A stretch of DNA of 64,000 nucleotides from Bradyrhizobium sp. CCGUVB1N3 (GTDB taxonomy: Bacteria; Pseudomonadota; Alphaproteobacteria; Rhizobiales; Xanthobacteraceae), in assembly GCF_024199925.1 (NCBI RefSeq), contig NZ_JANADR010000001.1:9241501-9305500 (forward strand), in the 5' to 3' direction. Below the pieces are notes generated by a model. That model saw nothing but the letters and a program-made list of their open reading frames with translations, was not told the DNA's origin and searched no databases. Of this stretch, positions 28,419-37,336 are shown in pieces (position 1 is the stretch's first letter; the number at the start of each line of letters is the position of its first letter). The position numbers and the translations under genes are program-made.

Positions 28419-29735
28419 ATGCGAGACCATCACAATACGCGGCCTCCCTTAGAAGCGCCCGTCTCGCCTCTTAATTGCTCCCAAAAGTTCTTGGTCATCG
28501 CCGCCACTGTCGGAGGCCTCTATCTCCGGTGCGCCGACCGTTTCGTGCGACCTCAGTTCTGGGCGGAGGATGGTCCTGTGCTGTTTACGCAGGCGATCAC
28601 CGGGGGAATGAGGTCGCTACTCGAGCCGAATGGCGGCGCCCTCTACACCGTCGAACGGCTCGGTGCATTGTTTGCCTCCACTTTTTTCTCGATAGCGGCC
28701 ACGCCGGCGGTCTATGAGCTGATCGCCACGGCGTTGCTGCTGATCGTCGCGCTCTATGCCCTTTCAAGCAGGCTGCCATTCGATCGCCTGTCGCGCGTCC
28801 TTCTTGCAATCTCGATCACCTTCGCGCCAGTCAAGAACGAAACATTCCTGAATCTTATCAACGCACATTGGGCATTTTGCGGTTTAGGCTTGATCCTTCT
28901 CGCGATGTCGCGGCCGCCGGAAACGCGCGCTCAAGCGGCAACAGACTATGTCTTATGCATTTTAATGGGACTGACCGGACCATTCACGCTAATCTATTTG
29001 CCGCTATTTGCTGCAAAGCTCTATTTCAGCCGAACACGTCAGTCCCTTGTTCTACTGCTGATCGCGATCGCTACTGCTGGAATTCAGCTGGCCTATCTCC
29101 AGTCGCGAGAGTACCAAATTCCCGCTGGGACGTGGGATGTCTCTCCCGCGACGTTCTTTTCGGTCCTCGTCTATCGATTCCTCTGGATGATTGTCGGCTA
29201 CGATCTGCTTCCCTATACGCGACTGCCGCTCTTGGTGGGAAGCACCATCGTTCTGGCGCTTGCCGTCCTTTGTGTATTCGTCATCGTCGTTCTCCTCCGG
29301 CGCCACGAATTCGAGAGGACCTTTCCCTTGCTCGCGTGCGCCATGGTGCTATCCGCGACACTTGCTCAGTATCGCGAAATGCCAGAAACGCTGATCGGCG
29401 CCGCCCGATACTTCTACATCCCGATTGTCACATTACTGTGGTTCGTCATCCTGATCCGTCAGCTCGTGCCTCTAGTTGCCTACCCGGTCCTGATCAGCAG
29501 CCTGGTTGCCTTTCTGAGACACCCGGCGTGGCCCGAATACGTCTTGCAGGATTTGCATTGGCGTGAGGCCTCGGCTTGTTTGCTTCGTGACCCGGACTGC
29601 GTCGTGGAAATCAATCCCGTCCAGTTCAAATTTAATGTGTCGCTACCACACCCCGACCGGCTGCAGCCGGCGTCCAAGGAGCTGGCAGACATGCATGCAA
29701 GGTCTTCCGGCCAATCCGGCGCCGGCGATCGCTAA
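28419..29735 (+). CDS. Polytopic membrane protein with FWAEDG motif, GT-C-like
   Basis: The ATG at 28419 gives 438 residues; an ATG at 28362 in the same frame would overlap the tail fragment. The protein has about ten membrane segments. Its first outer loop contains RPQFWAEDGPVLFTQAITGG. The acidic WAEDG at this place is seen in several poorly described membrane glycosyltransferase-like families. A second feature is LLEPNGGALYTVERLGALFAS, a conserved-looking loop. The C-terminus is soluble. Function is inferred only from topology and from the glycan context. Confidence 0.55.
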   Translation: MRDHHNTRPPLEAPVSPLNCSQKFLVIAATVGGLYLRCADRFVRPQFWAEDGPVLFTQAITGGMRSLLEPNGGALYTVERLGALFASTFFSIAATPAVYELIATALLLIVALYALSSRLPFDRLSRVLLAISITFAPVKNETFLNLINAHWAFCGLGLILLAMSRPPETRAQAATDYVLCILMGLTGPFTLIYLPLFAAKLYFSRTRQSLVLLLIAIATAGIQLAYLQSREYQIPAGTWDVSPATFFSVLVYRFLWMIVGYDLLPYTRLPLLVGSTIVLALAVLCVFVIVVLLRRHEFERTFPLLACAMVLSATLAQYREMPETLIGAARYFYIPIVTLLWFVILIRQLVPLVAYPVLISSLVAFLRHPAWPEYVLQDLHWREASACLLRDPDCVVEINPVQFKFNVSLPHPDRLQPASKELADMHARSSGQSGAGDR

Positions 29736-29980
29736 GGCACCGCGTCAATTTCGATTGATATCGCCTGTTCTCGCGACAGCGCCTAGGGGCCGATCGCGCG
29801 CTGGGGGCCAAGTTATGCGCGTGCGCATCCCTAACCACCCGATCGAAGGATAAGAATTACTTTGCGGTCGCGGGTGGGTTACGATCGGCACTGCCGACAG
29901 GCTCGTCGGCCACTTCTAAATCGACAATGGCGACGGTTCAGGCCTCGTTTGCGAACGCGACTGGCTTCTTCAACAGCCAG

Positions 29981-32900
29981 CTAGACGAAATGAAAATTCA
30001 CTTGATGCGCAAGTAACTGCGCGATTACAGAATGCTGGAGAGTGATGACGGTTTCTCCGGACGTATCATCGTGAGTGATGGCCAATACGGATCCCAAATC
30101 GGCACCTTTGTCGAATTGAAGTGCATGCTTTAAGTCTGCGAGATAGACGCCGTCGCTTTGGTCAAGTGTCGGCGTGAACGCGAAACTATCGTGCGCAACA
30201 CCATCGAATGGTAAGCTAGCGCTTCGGCTGGGAGAGGCGGCGAACGCTCGAGCGTTCAGGTCGTCGACAAAGCGGAATTCATTCTGGAAATGCTGATTCA
30301 GCAGTTGGGGAAGCGCGACGGGTGCACCATCAGGTGCGGTCGCAGTCGAGGCCGAAGTAGGGCCGATCGTACCATCGCCGTTGAGGTCCTGTTGGAAGAT
30401 CGTCTCGAACGACTCCAGCGATCCGCTGTTTGGCGAGGCGTTCGCGAGGAGATCTGTGACATAGTTGCCGCTGCTGTCGACGCTCCAGATGTTGTAGAGA
30501 CCGGTGGCAGTATTCTTCCAGGCCACGTCGTAGCCGCCGCTGACAGCCTCCGCACCGAGGATGCTCCAGTAGCTGCCAAACTGGCCGGCAGCGAGCGCTG
30601 CCCCGCCAAACTTCAGCACCGATCCGCTGTTGCTCCCGACCGGCTCGAGATAATAGTTGGTCCCCACCTGTACCAGGCTGGTCGCCCCAAGTGCCTCGAT
30701 CGTCGTCCCGACAAGGCCGATCGTACCATCGCCGTTGAGGTCCTGATGGAAGATCGTCTCGAATGACTCCAGCGATCCGCTGTTTGGCGAGGCATTCGAG
30801 AGGAGATCGGTGACATAGTTGCCGCTGCTGTCGACGCTCCAGATGTTGTAGAGACCGGTGGCAGTATTCTTCCAGGCCACGTCGTAGCCGCCGCTGACAG
30901 CCTCCGCACCGAGGATGCTCCAGTAGCTGCCAAACTGGCCGGCAGCGAGCGCTGCCCCGCCAAACTTCAGCACCGATCCGCTGTTGCTCCCGACCGGCTC
31001 GAGATAATAGTTGGTCCCCACCTGTACCAGGCTGGTCGCCCCAAGTGCCTCGATCGTCGTCCCGACAAGGCCGATCGTACCATCGCCGTTGAGGTCCTGA
31101 TGGAAGATCGTCTCGAATGACTCCAGCGATCCGCTGTTTGGCGAGGCATTCGAGAGGAGATCGGTGACATAGTTGCCGCTGCTGTCGACGCTCCAGATGT
31201 TGTAGAGACCGGTGGCAGTATTCTTCCAGGCCACGTCGTAGCCGCCGCTGACAGCCTCCGCACCGAGGATGCTCCAGTAGCTGCCAAACTGGCCGGCAGC
31301 GAGCGCTGCCCCGCCAAACTTCAGCACCGATCCGCTGTTGCTCCCGACCGGCTCGAGATAATAGTTGGTCCCCACCTGTACCAGGCTGGTCGCCCCAAGT
31401 GCCTCGATCGTCGTCCCGACAAGGCCGATCGTACCATCGCCGTTGAGGTCCTGATGGAAGATCGTCTCGAATGACTCCAGCGATCCGCTGTTTGGCGAGG
31501 CATTCGAGAGGAGATCGGTGACATAGTTGCCGCTGCTGTCGACGCTCCAGATGTTGTAGAGACCGGTGGCAGTATTCTTCCAGGCCACGTCGTAGCCGCC
31601 GCTGACAGCCTCCGCACCGAGGATGCTCCAGTAGCTGCCAAACTGGCCGGCAGCGAGCGCTGCCCCGCCAAACTTCAGCACCGATCCGCTGTTGCTCCCG
31701 ACCGGCTCGAGATAATAGTTGGTCCCCACCTGTACCAGGCTGGTCGCCCCAAGTGCCTCGATCGTCGTCCCGACAAGGCCGATCGTACCATCGCCGTTGA
31801 GGTCCTGATGGAAGATCGTCTCGAATGACTCCAGCGATCCGCTGTTTGGCGAGGCATTCGAGAGGAGATCGGTGACATAGTTGCCGCTGCTGTCGACGCT
31901 CCAGATGTTGTAGAGACCGGTGGCAGTATTCTTCCAGGCCACGTCGTAGCCGCCGCTGACAGCCTCCGCACCGAGGATGCTCCAGTAGCTGCCAAACTGG
32001 CCGGCAGCGAGCGCTGCCCCGCCAAACTTCAGCACCGATCCGCTGTTGCTCCCGACCGGCTCGAGATAATAGTTGGTCCCCACCTGTACCAGGCTGGTCG
32101 CCCCAAGTGCCTCGATCGTCGTCCCGACAAGGCCGATCGTACCATCGCCGTTGAGGTCCTGATGGAAGATCGTCTCGAATGACTCCAGCGATCCGCTGTT
32201 TGGCGAGGCATTCGAGAGGAGATCGGTGACATAGTTGCCGCTGCTGTCGACGCTCCAGATGTTGTAGAGACCGGTGGCAGTATTCTTCCAGGCCACATCG
32301 TAGCCGCCGCTGACGGCCTCTGCACCGAGGATGCTCCAATAGCTGCCAAACTGGCCGGCAGTGAGCGCTGCCCCGCCAAACTTCAGCGCTGGTCCGCTGA
32401 TGCTCCCGACCGCCGGCTCAAGATAATAGTTGGTCCCAGCCTGTACCAGGCTGGTCGAACCAATCGCCTCAATCACAACGGGTGTGAGCAGGCTCACCAG
32501 TAAAGAGCTTGTGGCCGCGCCATCGGCGAACTGAAAATTCTCCACGCCCGTGACGGTATCGGTGCCGTCTGGCGAGCCCGAGCGCTGATCCGTGATGGTG
32601 AAGGTCTGCGTGCTCGCATTGTAGGCGATAAGATAGTTTGCCTCGCTACCGGAATACACCGCCGTGTCGGTGCCGGCACCACCGATGATAGTGTCGTTGC
32701 CGCCGCCGCCGGTGATCGTGTCGTTGCCAGAGCCGCCATTCAGCACGTTCGCGATGGCGTTGCCGACGATTGTATCATTGCCGGAGCGGCCAATAGCGTT
32801 GTCGATGTAGGAACGGGCGTCGTTGTTGTAGAGATAGGAGTTGTAGACGTTGCCAGACGCGTAGTGGCCGTTGCCGAGATAGGCCAGCTGCGTAGAGGAG

Positions 32901-33757
32901 AACACAGACGACGCGCCGGGATTGAGATTGATGCTCAGGTTCGTCGTGTAGTTGGACAGATCGTAGGTATCGACGCCTCCGCCGTCCCAGATCGTCTCGT
33001 AGATGCGGTTGGCGGAGCCGCCGACGCCGCCCCCCGGTGCGAGCTGCGCGACACCGTTGATGAACTCCTGCCCAGTGGTCGGGCTCCACGTGTAGACCGT
33101 GTTGCCGCTCTGTGTTGTGTAGTTCGCGCCATACAGCGTCTGGAGCGCCAGGATATCGTTGGCCATGTAGGTCTGCGGATATCCGTAGGCCTCGTTGGTA
33201 TAGCCGCTCGTCGTCGACGCGCCGACATAGCTGCGGTAGCTCATGACGGTGTATTCACTGTCGTCATGCGCGGCCGGCACCGCGACGTTGGCCACGCCGC
33301 CGGTCTCCTGGCTGTGCTTGAGGCCAAAAGCGTGACCGAGCTCGTGCAGCGCCGTCGTAAAGTAGTAGTTGCCCAGCGACGCCAGTGAATAATTATACGC
33401 AGTCCCGAACCAGACGTCGCCGCCCTCGGCATAGTTTCCCGGATAGTAGGCGTAGGAGGTCGGATTGGCAGCGGACGACTGCGCTATCATGATGTCCGCA
33501 CCGTTGGTTCCGGCGTACTGAATCGTGGCGTTGGTATAGCTGAGGATCAGTCCGATCGCGTAGTTGATCGCGGTCTGCATCTGGGCGGGGGCCTGACTGA
33601 AGCCCGATGCGGTCGGCTCGCCGTTGCCGTAGCCGGACACATAATCGCTCGACGAATCCGGAAAACTATAGGTGATCGTCCCGGACCATTTGACACCGGC
33701 CAGCAGGCCATCAATGTCCTGATTGTTGGTGGCGCTTACGGAAACGGCGGTTGCCAA
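29981..33757 (-). CDS. Serralysin-like secreted metalloprotease with RTX and tryptophan-rich repeats
   Basis: The 1,258-residue protein has a peptidase M10 domain with zinc motif HELGHAFGLKH at residues 138-148 and a Met-turn YTVMSY. RTX calcium-binding nonapeptides (GGSGNDTITGGGGNDTI) lie at about residues 322-365. Six copies of a 118-residue unit follow (about 428-1132), each ending DLNGDGTIG and resembling the W_rich_C family (tryptophan-rich Synechocystis domain). A C-terminal tail of about 125 residues ending NFHFV could be the secretion signal. There is no Sec signal peptide, as expected for type I secretion, but no PrtDEF-like exporter genes are in the window. It probably acts outside the cell. 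Confidence 0.9.
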   Translation of the reverse strand: MATAVSVSATNNQDIDGLLAGVKWSGTITYSFPDSSSDYVSGYGNGEPTASGFSQAPAQMQTAINYAIGLILSYTNATIQYAGTNGADIMIAQSSAANPTSYAYYPGNYAEGGDVWFGTAYNYSLASLGNYYFTTALHELGHAFGLKHSQETGGVANVAVPAAHDDSEYTVMSYRSYVGASTTSGYTNEAYGYPQTYMANDILALQTLYGANYTTQSGNTVYTWSPTTGQEFINGVAQLAPGGGVGGSANRIYETIWDGGGVDTYDLSNYTTNLSINLNPGASSVFSSTQLAYLGNGHYASGNVYNSYLYNNDARSYIDNAIGRSGNDTIVGNAIANVLNGGSGNDTITGGGGNDTIIGGAGTDTAVYSGSEANYLIAYNASTQTFTITDQRSGSPDGTDTVTGVENFQFADGAATSSLLVSLLTPVVIEAIGSTSLVQAGTNYYLEPAVGSISGPALKFGGAALTAGQFGSYWSILGAEAVSGGYDVAWKNTATGLYNIWSVDSSGNYVTDLLSNASPNSGSLESFETIFHQDLNGDGTIGLVGTTIEALGATSLVQVGTNYYLEPVGSNSGSVLKFGGAALAAGQFGSYWSILGAEAVSGGYDVAWKNTATGLYNIWSVDSSGNYVTDLLSNASPNSGSLESFETIFHQDLNGDGTIGLVGTTIEALGATSLVQVGTNYYLEPVGSNSGSVLKFGGAALAAGQFGSYWSILGAEAVSGGYDVAWKNTATGLYNIWSVDSSGNYVTDLLSNASPNSGSLESFETIFHQDLNGDGTIGLVGTTIEALGATSLVQVGTNYYLEPVGSNSGSVLKFGGAALAAGQFGSYWSILGAEAVSGGYDVAWKNTATGLYNIWSVDSSGNYVTDLLSNASPNSGSLESFETIFHQDLNGDGTIGLVGTTIEALGATSLVQVGTNYYLEPVGSNSGSVLKFGGAALAAGQFGSYWSILGAEAVSGGYDVAWKNTATGLYNIWSVDSSGNYVTDLLSNASPNSGSLESFETIFHQDLNGDGTIGLVGTTIEALGATSLVQVGTNYYLEPVGSNSGSVLKFGGAALAAGQFGSYWSILGAEAVSGGYDVAWKNTATGLYNIWSVDSSGNYVTDLLANASPNSGSLESFETIFQQDLNGDGTIGPTSASTATAPDGAPVALPQLLNQHFQNEFRFVDDLNARAFAASPSRSASLPFDGVAHDSFAFTPTLDQSDGVYLADLKHALQFDKGADLGSVLAITHDDTSGETVITLQHSVIAQLLAHQVNFHFV
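30361..32475 (-). repeat. Six tandem 354-bp coding repeats
   Basis: The period is 354 bases (118 codons). The first copy, at the N-terminal end near 32475, is diverged (EAIGSTSLVQAGT, EPAVGSISG). The next five are almost identical at the DNA level (EALGATSLVQVGT, EPVGSNSG). The last copy changes at its end to LLANASP and FQQDLNGDGTIG. Such uniformity points to recent expansion or gene conversion, and the copy number may vary between strains. Confidence 0.93.
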
Positions 33758-34053
33758 GGAACGACTCCAAAGTATCTGTGTGGGCCAGCTTCGGTCCCAC
33801 GAGTCAGTTTATCGTCAGATGGATACGTTTGGTTTAATTTTGGGCGCCTTCTCAGCGCCGATAACGACTTATTAACCGACGAACCATGCTTGTACGGGAC
33901 GACGGAATCTGGCTGCAAGCGACAAAAGGGGGTAGTCATGCGCCTTTCCCTTGCCTTGGGCGTCCTGGGCCTTAGAGCTGGCACCGGTTGTTTGGACAGC
34001 GCCCCGCGAAAATTAAGTGGATTCCTGCCGGGTTATGCTGAAGGCGGGGCTTT

Positions 34054-34111
34054 ACGATTTTGCTGTGGCGTCGGGAGGGCGTAAGCCCGACCAGAGCCGC
34101 AGCAAAATCGT
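34054..34111. repeat. Long imperfect hairpin inside the IS3-type left end
   Basis: Sixteen-base arms (ACGATTTTGCTGTGGC and GCCGCAGCAAAATCGT, one mismatch) enclose a second six-base stem GTCGGG/CCCGAC. It lies between the left end and the orfB stop. It could insulate the transposase from outside transcription or form part of the transposase recognition site. Confidence 0.6.
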
Positions 34112-34120
34112 TGGCGACGA

Positions 34121-34948
34121 TCATGCGGCCGTCACCATCGTTTGCGCGCCGAAGTAAGCCTCGTCGGGCGTGCGTTCGTCAAGGCTCGAGTGAGGACGTC
34201 CTCGGTTGTAGAACGCCAGATATTTGGAAATCGATGCTCGCGCCTCGAGCACGCTGTCGTAAGCACGCAGATAGACTTCCTCGTATTTGACAGTGCGCCA
34301 CAGCCGCTCGACGAACACGTTGTCGCGCCAGGCACCCTTGCCGTCCATGCTGATGGCGATGTTCGCGTCCAGCAGCACGCCGGTGAAGTCGAGGCTGGTG
34401 AACTGGCTACCCTGATCCGTGTTGAAGATCTCGGGCCTGCCGTGCTTCGCCAACGCCTCCTGGAGCGCTTCGACGCAGAATATCGTCTCCATCGTGATCG
34501 ATACGCGATGGACCAACACCCGTCGGCTGAACACATCGACGACCGCCGCGAGGTAGACGAATCCACGTCGCATCGGAATGTAGCTGATGTCCATTGCCCA
34601 GACCTGGTTCGGCCGCTCGATCTTCAATCCGCGCAATAGGTACGGGTAGATCTTGTGGCCCGGTGCGGGCTTGCTCGTGTTCGGACGGCGATAGATCGCC
34701 TCGATCCCCATGCGCTTCATCAGCGTCGCGACGTGGCGGCGGCCAATCTGCATGCCCTCACGCTGCAACAGCGATCGCAGCATGCGCGCCCCTGCGAAGG
34801 GATAATCGAGGTGCAGCTCATCGAGCCGGCGCATCAAGACAAGGTCCTCGGCCGAAACCGGCCGAGGTTCATAGTAAACCGTACTGCGGGCAAGGTTCAG
34901 GACCTTCGCCTGGCGCACGACAGACAGATCATGGTCGCGGTCGATCAT
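34121..34948 (-). CDS. IS3-family transposase OrfB (rve integrase domain)
   Basis: The 275-residue protein has an N-terminal HTH_21-like region, then the DDE integrase core: VWAMDISYIPM (first Asp), IFNTDQGSQFTS (second Asp) and GKGAWRDNVFVERLWRTVKYEEVYL (Glu). The C-terminus reads YNRGRPHSSLDERTPDE, which is characteristic of IS3-family OrfB. It overlaps OrfA by ATGA, so translation may be coupled or a fusion made by frameshifting. The gene looks intact. Confidence 0.95.
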   Translation of the reverse strand: MIDRDHDLSVVRQAKVLNLARSTVYYEPRPVSAEDLVLMRRLDELHLDYPFAGARMLRSLLQREGMQIGRRHVATLMKRMGIEAIYRRPNTSKPAPGHKIYPYLLRGLKIERPNQVWAMDISYIPMRRGFVYLAAVVDVFSRRVLVHRVSITMETIFCVEALQEALAKHGRPEIFNTDQGSQFTSLDFTGVLLDANIAISMDGKGAWRDNVFVERLWRTVKYEEVYLRAYDSVLEARASISKYLAFYNRGRPHSSLDERTPDEAYFGAQTMVTAA

Positions 34949-35250
34949 CGCTTTGCGCTCAGCAGGCCCGCCTTGGTGAGCGCGCCGGACAAAAAATCGT
35001 TCTCCAACGCAAGCTCGCCGATCTTGGCATGTAACGCCTTCAAATCGACCGGCGCCTCGGCCGGTCCGTTGTCCTGCCCAAACACTCCGGCGGCGCCTTC
35101 CAGGAGTTGGGTCTTCCAGGTCGTGATCTGGTTCGGATGGACATCAAACAATTGCGCCAGCTCGGCCAACGTCTTCTCCCCCTTCACGGCCGCCAAAGCC
35201 ACCTTTGCCTTGAATGCCGGAGAATGCGTCCGGCGACTCCTCTTCGTCAT
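34945..35250 (-). CDS. IS3-family transposase OrfA (HTH)
   Basis: The ATG at 35250 is preceded by AGGAG at a normal distance and gives 101 residues. The frame is open further but would run into the terminal inverted repeat. The protein reads MTKRSRRTHSPAFKAKVALAA and ELAQLFDVHPNQITTWK, which is the HTH_Tnp_1 DNA-binding domain, followed by a leucine-zipper-like helix (LHAKIGELALENDFLSGAL). It binds the IS ends and joins OrfB for transposition. Confidence 0.95.
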   Translation of the reverse strand: MTKRSRRTHSPAFKAKVALAAVKGEKTLAELAQLFDVHPNQITTWKTQLLEGAAGVFGQDNGPAEAPVDLKALHAKIGELALENDFLSGALTKAGLLSAKR

Positions 35251-35392
35251 CTTCGCTCCTGATTCGCGGCAAGAAGCCTCGCCGCTCTCAGGCAGAAAAT
35301 CCACTCAAGCTACTGTCCGAATTTGCGGAGCCAGCTCTCTTCTCATGTTGCCCACCAGCCTGGATCTGCCGTTCCTGGAGGAGCAACCTGTC

Positions 35393-35605
35393 ATGAGCGG
35401 GAAAGCCAAAGCAGATGAGATCGGCAAGGCAGAGCGAGCTCCTTCTCTGCCGCCGCCGCGCGACCCGTCCATAGCAGTCGCCGAGGAGTACGAATTGGCT
35501 CGTCGCAAGGGTACGGCGGAGGCGCTCGAGTTGTTCATCGCGCGTCACGGTGACGATCCCCTGGCAGAAAAGGCTCGCGCAGATTTGCGGCGGCTCCCCC
35601 GCTGA
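35393..35605 (+). CDS. Small hypothetical protein, 70 residues
   Basis: The ATG at 35393 has a strong GGAGGAG eight bases upstream. The product is charged and helical: EEYELARRKGTAEALELFIARHGDDPLAEKARADLRRL. This helical hairpin resembles a single repeat of the kind found in some TPR-like or caspase-associated proteins, but no assignment is made. It lies just outside the IS3-type element, and its original upstream region may have been cut by the insertion. Confidence 0.55.
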   Translation: MSGKAKADEIGKAERAPSLPPPRDPSIAVAEEYELARRKGTAEALELFIARHGDDPLAEKARADLRRLPR

Positions 35606-35900
35606 CCCCGTCGCCGTTTTCCAATAGCGCCGCTTGCGAATGATGGCACGGGCAAGATGTGGCCCAGCCGACGACTCTCCGCGCGTTCCGAGCAGTCAGC
35701 CACCCCGTTCGCACCCGCGATGCGCGCAGTCCTTGAACGCAGCACAGTTCCCTTCGCACTGTCACACCTGATTGGGTGCGCCGCAGCGAACTGCACTCGC
35801 TGCAGTGCGTTGCTTAACGGCAACACCGTCTGAATTCTTGCTTGGCCCGAGTGGCCAGCCCTGGGCGCACTTGATATCCCTTTGGCAGAGGCAAAGAGCA

Positions 35901-36356
35901 TTGCAAGCAGTGGAACGTCTTCTAGCCAGCGTAGCTGACGCATGGTCTCGCCGCACGGTTCTGGCGAAGCTCTTCAGCTTTGCATCGATCGGGGTGGTGA
36001 ACGTTGCCGTCGACGTGACCACGTTTACGGTCGCGTTTCAGCTTGCCCATCTGCCACTGATTTCGTCGAATGTGGCGGCGTGGCTGGTCGCAGTTTCAGG
36101 CTCTTATGTGATGAACACGAAAATCACGTTTGGGCGGGAGACGGGCGGACTGTACAGTCTTGGTCGATACTTGAGCTTCGCTGCCTCGGGAATCTTCGGA
36201 TTAGTCGTCGCAACGACGATATTGGTTGTGCTCTCCCGCAATATGAATGTTCCTGTCGCCAAGCTGATTTCGATTGTCGCCGCGTTCAGCGTGAATTTTT
36301 CTATCTCTCATTTTGTTGTGTTCCGAATGCCTCGCGAGGACGCCGAGCCCGTCTAG
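35901..36356 (+). CDS. GtrA-family flippase-like membrane protein
   Basis: Four membrane helices and wording such as LFSFASIGVVNVAVDVTTFTVAF, VAVSGSYVMNTKITFG and YLSFAASGIFGLVVAT identify the GtrA family. The family is linked to moving undecaprenyl-phosphate sugars to the periplasm. The frame is open from 35772 (TTG) to give 194 residues, but the family is 120-150 long, so a start at 35901 (TTG) or 35910 (GTG) is likelier. The GtrB partner may be the gene at 18137. The 295 bases before it hold no other gene. Confidence 0.82.
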   Translation: MQAVERLLASVADAWSRRTVLAKLFSFASIGVVNVAVDVTTFTVAFQLAHLPLISSNVAAWLVAVSGSYVMNTKITFGRETGGLYSLGRYLSFAASGIFGLVVATTILVVLSRNMNVPVAKLISIVAAFSVNFSISHFVVFRMPREDAEPV

Positions 36357-36490
36357 CCGAGGTGGTCCTGCAGTAGGACCGATTGTGATCCTTGTGCCGC
36401 AGTCTGAGTTCTTGCGATAGATTGAGAACTTAACAGGATGGATAGATTGGCCGCGGGATGGGGGCCATCTTGCAGGCCTGATGACACTAG

Positions 36491-37336
36491 GGTCCGGACT
36501 CAATTGAGCCAATAGGTGACTGCGGCGGCGATGAAGGCTGCACTGAGGTAATTCCTGGCGAGTTTGTCGTATCGGGTGGCGATGCGACGCCAGTCTTTGA
36601 GTCTGCACCACATACGTTCGACGCGGTTTCGCTGCTTGTAAGCGCGTTTGTCGTAAGGAATAGGGCTGCGCCTTGATGTGGTCGAGGGGATGACCGGTTC
36701 AGCTTTGCGGCCCTTGATCAGGTGGCGCAGGTGATCGGCGTCGTATCCGCGGTCGGCGATCAGGCGGCGGAAGGGACCGATAGCGCGGACCAGATCGGCG
36801 GCAACGGTGATGTCGTTGACATTGCCGGCGGTGAGCAAAAGCACCCGAGGCCGTCCTTTGGCGTCGGTCAGGCCGTGGAGCTTCGTCGTGCGCCCGCCGC
36901 GCGAGCGGCCGATACCTTGCGCGAAGTCCCCCCTTTTGCGCCAGCGGCGGAGCGGTGGGCTTTGACGTGGGTGCTGTCGATGGCGACGGTGCCGAAGATG
37001 CCGCTATGACCGGTCAGAGCCTTGAAGATGTCGTGCCAAATCCCCTGACGGCTCCAGCGATTATAGCGATTGTAGATCGTCGTGTAGGGACCATACCCCG
37101 CCGGGCAATCGCGCCAGCGACCGCCCGAACGCAGCATGTAGACGATCCCGCTGATCACCCGGCGATCGTCGACGCGACGCGCTCCACGCCGACCACGGGG
37201 CAACAACGGCTCGATCCGCCGCCATTCCGCATCGTTCAAAAGGTAGAGCGCCTTCGCCATCCCGGCCTCCAAATCATCTTCGGAGACCTTGAATCACAAA
37301 CCGGGCTCAGCCGGAATCCTTATTGAGTACAGACCC
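36491..37336 (-). mobile_element. IS5-family (IS427 group) insertion sequence
   Basis: The 846-base element is flanked by CTAG at 36487-36490 and 37337-37340, a plausible target duplication of the YTAR type used by this group. Its ends carry an imperfect inverted repeat: GGTCCGGACTCAAT at the left and, read inward from the right end, GGGTCTGTACTCAAT. The right CTAG supplies the stop codon of the GmhB-like gene. Confidence 0.9.
36500..37260 (-). CDS. IS427-type transposase in two frames
   Basis: The first frame (about 37260 to 36868) carries the IS5-family N-terminal domain: MAKALYLLNDAEWRRIEPLLPRG, then VAIDSTHVKAH with the first catalytic Asp. The second frame (through 36500) carries LHGLTDAKGRP, LIADRGYDAD (second Asp) and VERMWCRLKDWRRIATRYDK (Glu). 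They join by a -1 step at AAAAGGGGGG (36928-36937 on the plus coordinate), a slippery run used for programmed frameshifting in IS427-group elements. An accidental frameshift cannot be excluded. Confidence 0.88.

Larger units (their letters stand above)
34013..35308 (-). mobile_element. IS3-family insertion sequence
   Basis: About 1.3 kb with two overlapping transposase genes. The ends form an imperfect inverted repeat: TTAAGTGGATTCCTGCC at the left (34013) and, read inward from the right end (35308), TTGAGTGGATTTTCTGCC. No target duplication was found in the flanks. A long imperfect hairpin at 34054-34111 lies just inside the left end. Confidence 0.82.

Noticed and set aside
29961..29980. Hairpin CTGGCT/AGCCAG after the serralysin-like gene as a terminator
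   Set aside because: Only a six-base stem with no T-run on the minus strand; support is too weak.
30330..32339. A 669-codon minus-strand frame over the repeat array
   Set aside because: It is a shifted reading of the tandem repeats in the serralysin-like gene; the product is a repeated Arg/Gly-rich sequence.
30361..32475. Tandem repeats considered as a CRISPR array
   Set aside because: The period is 354 bases with no unique spacers, and the repeats are coding.
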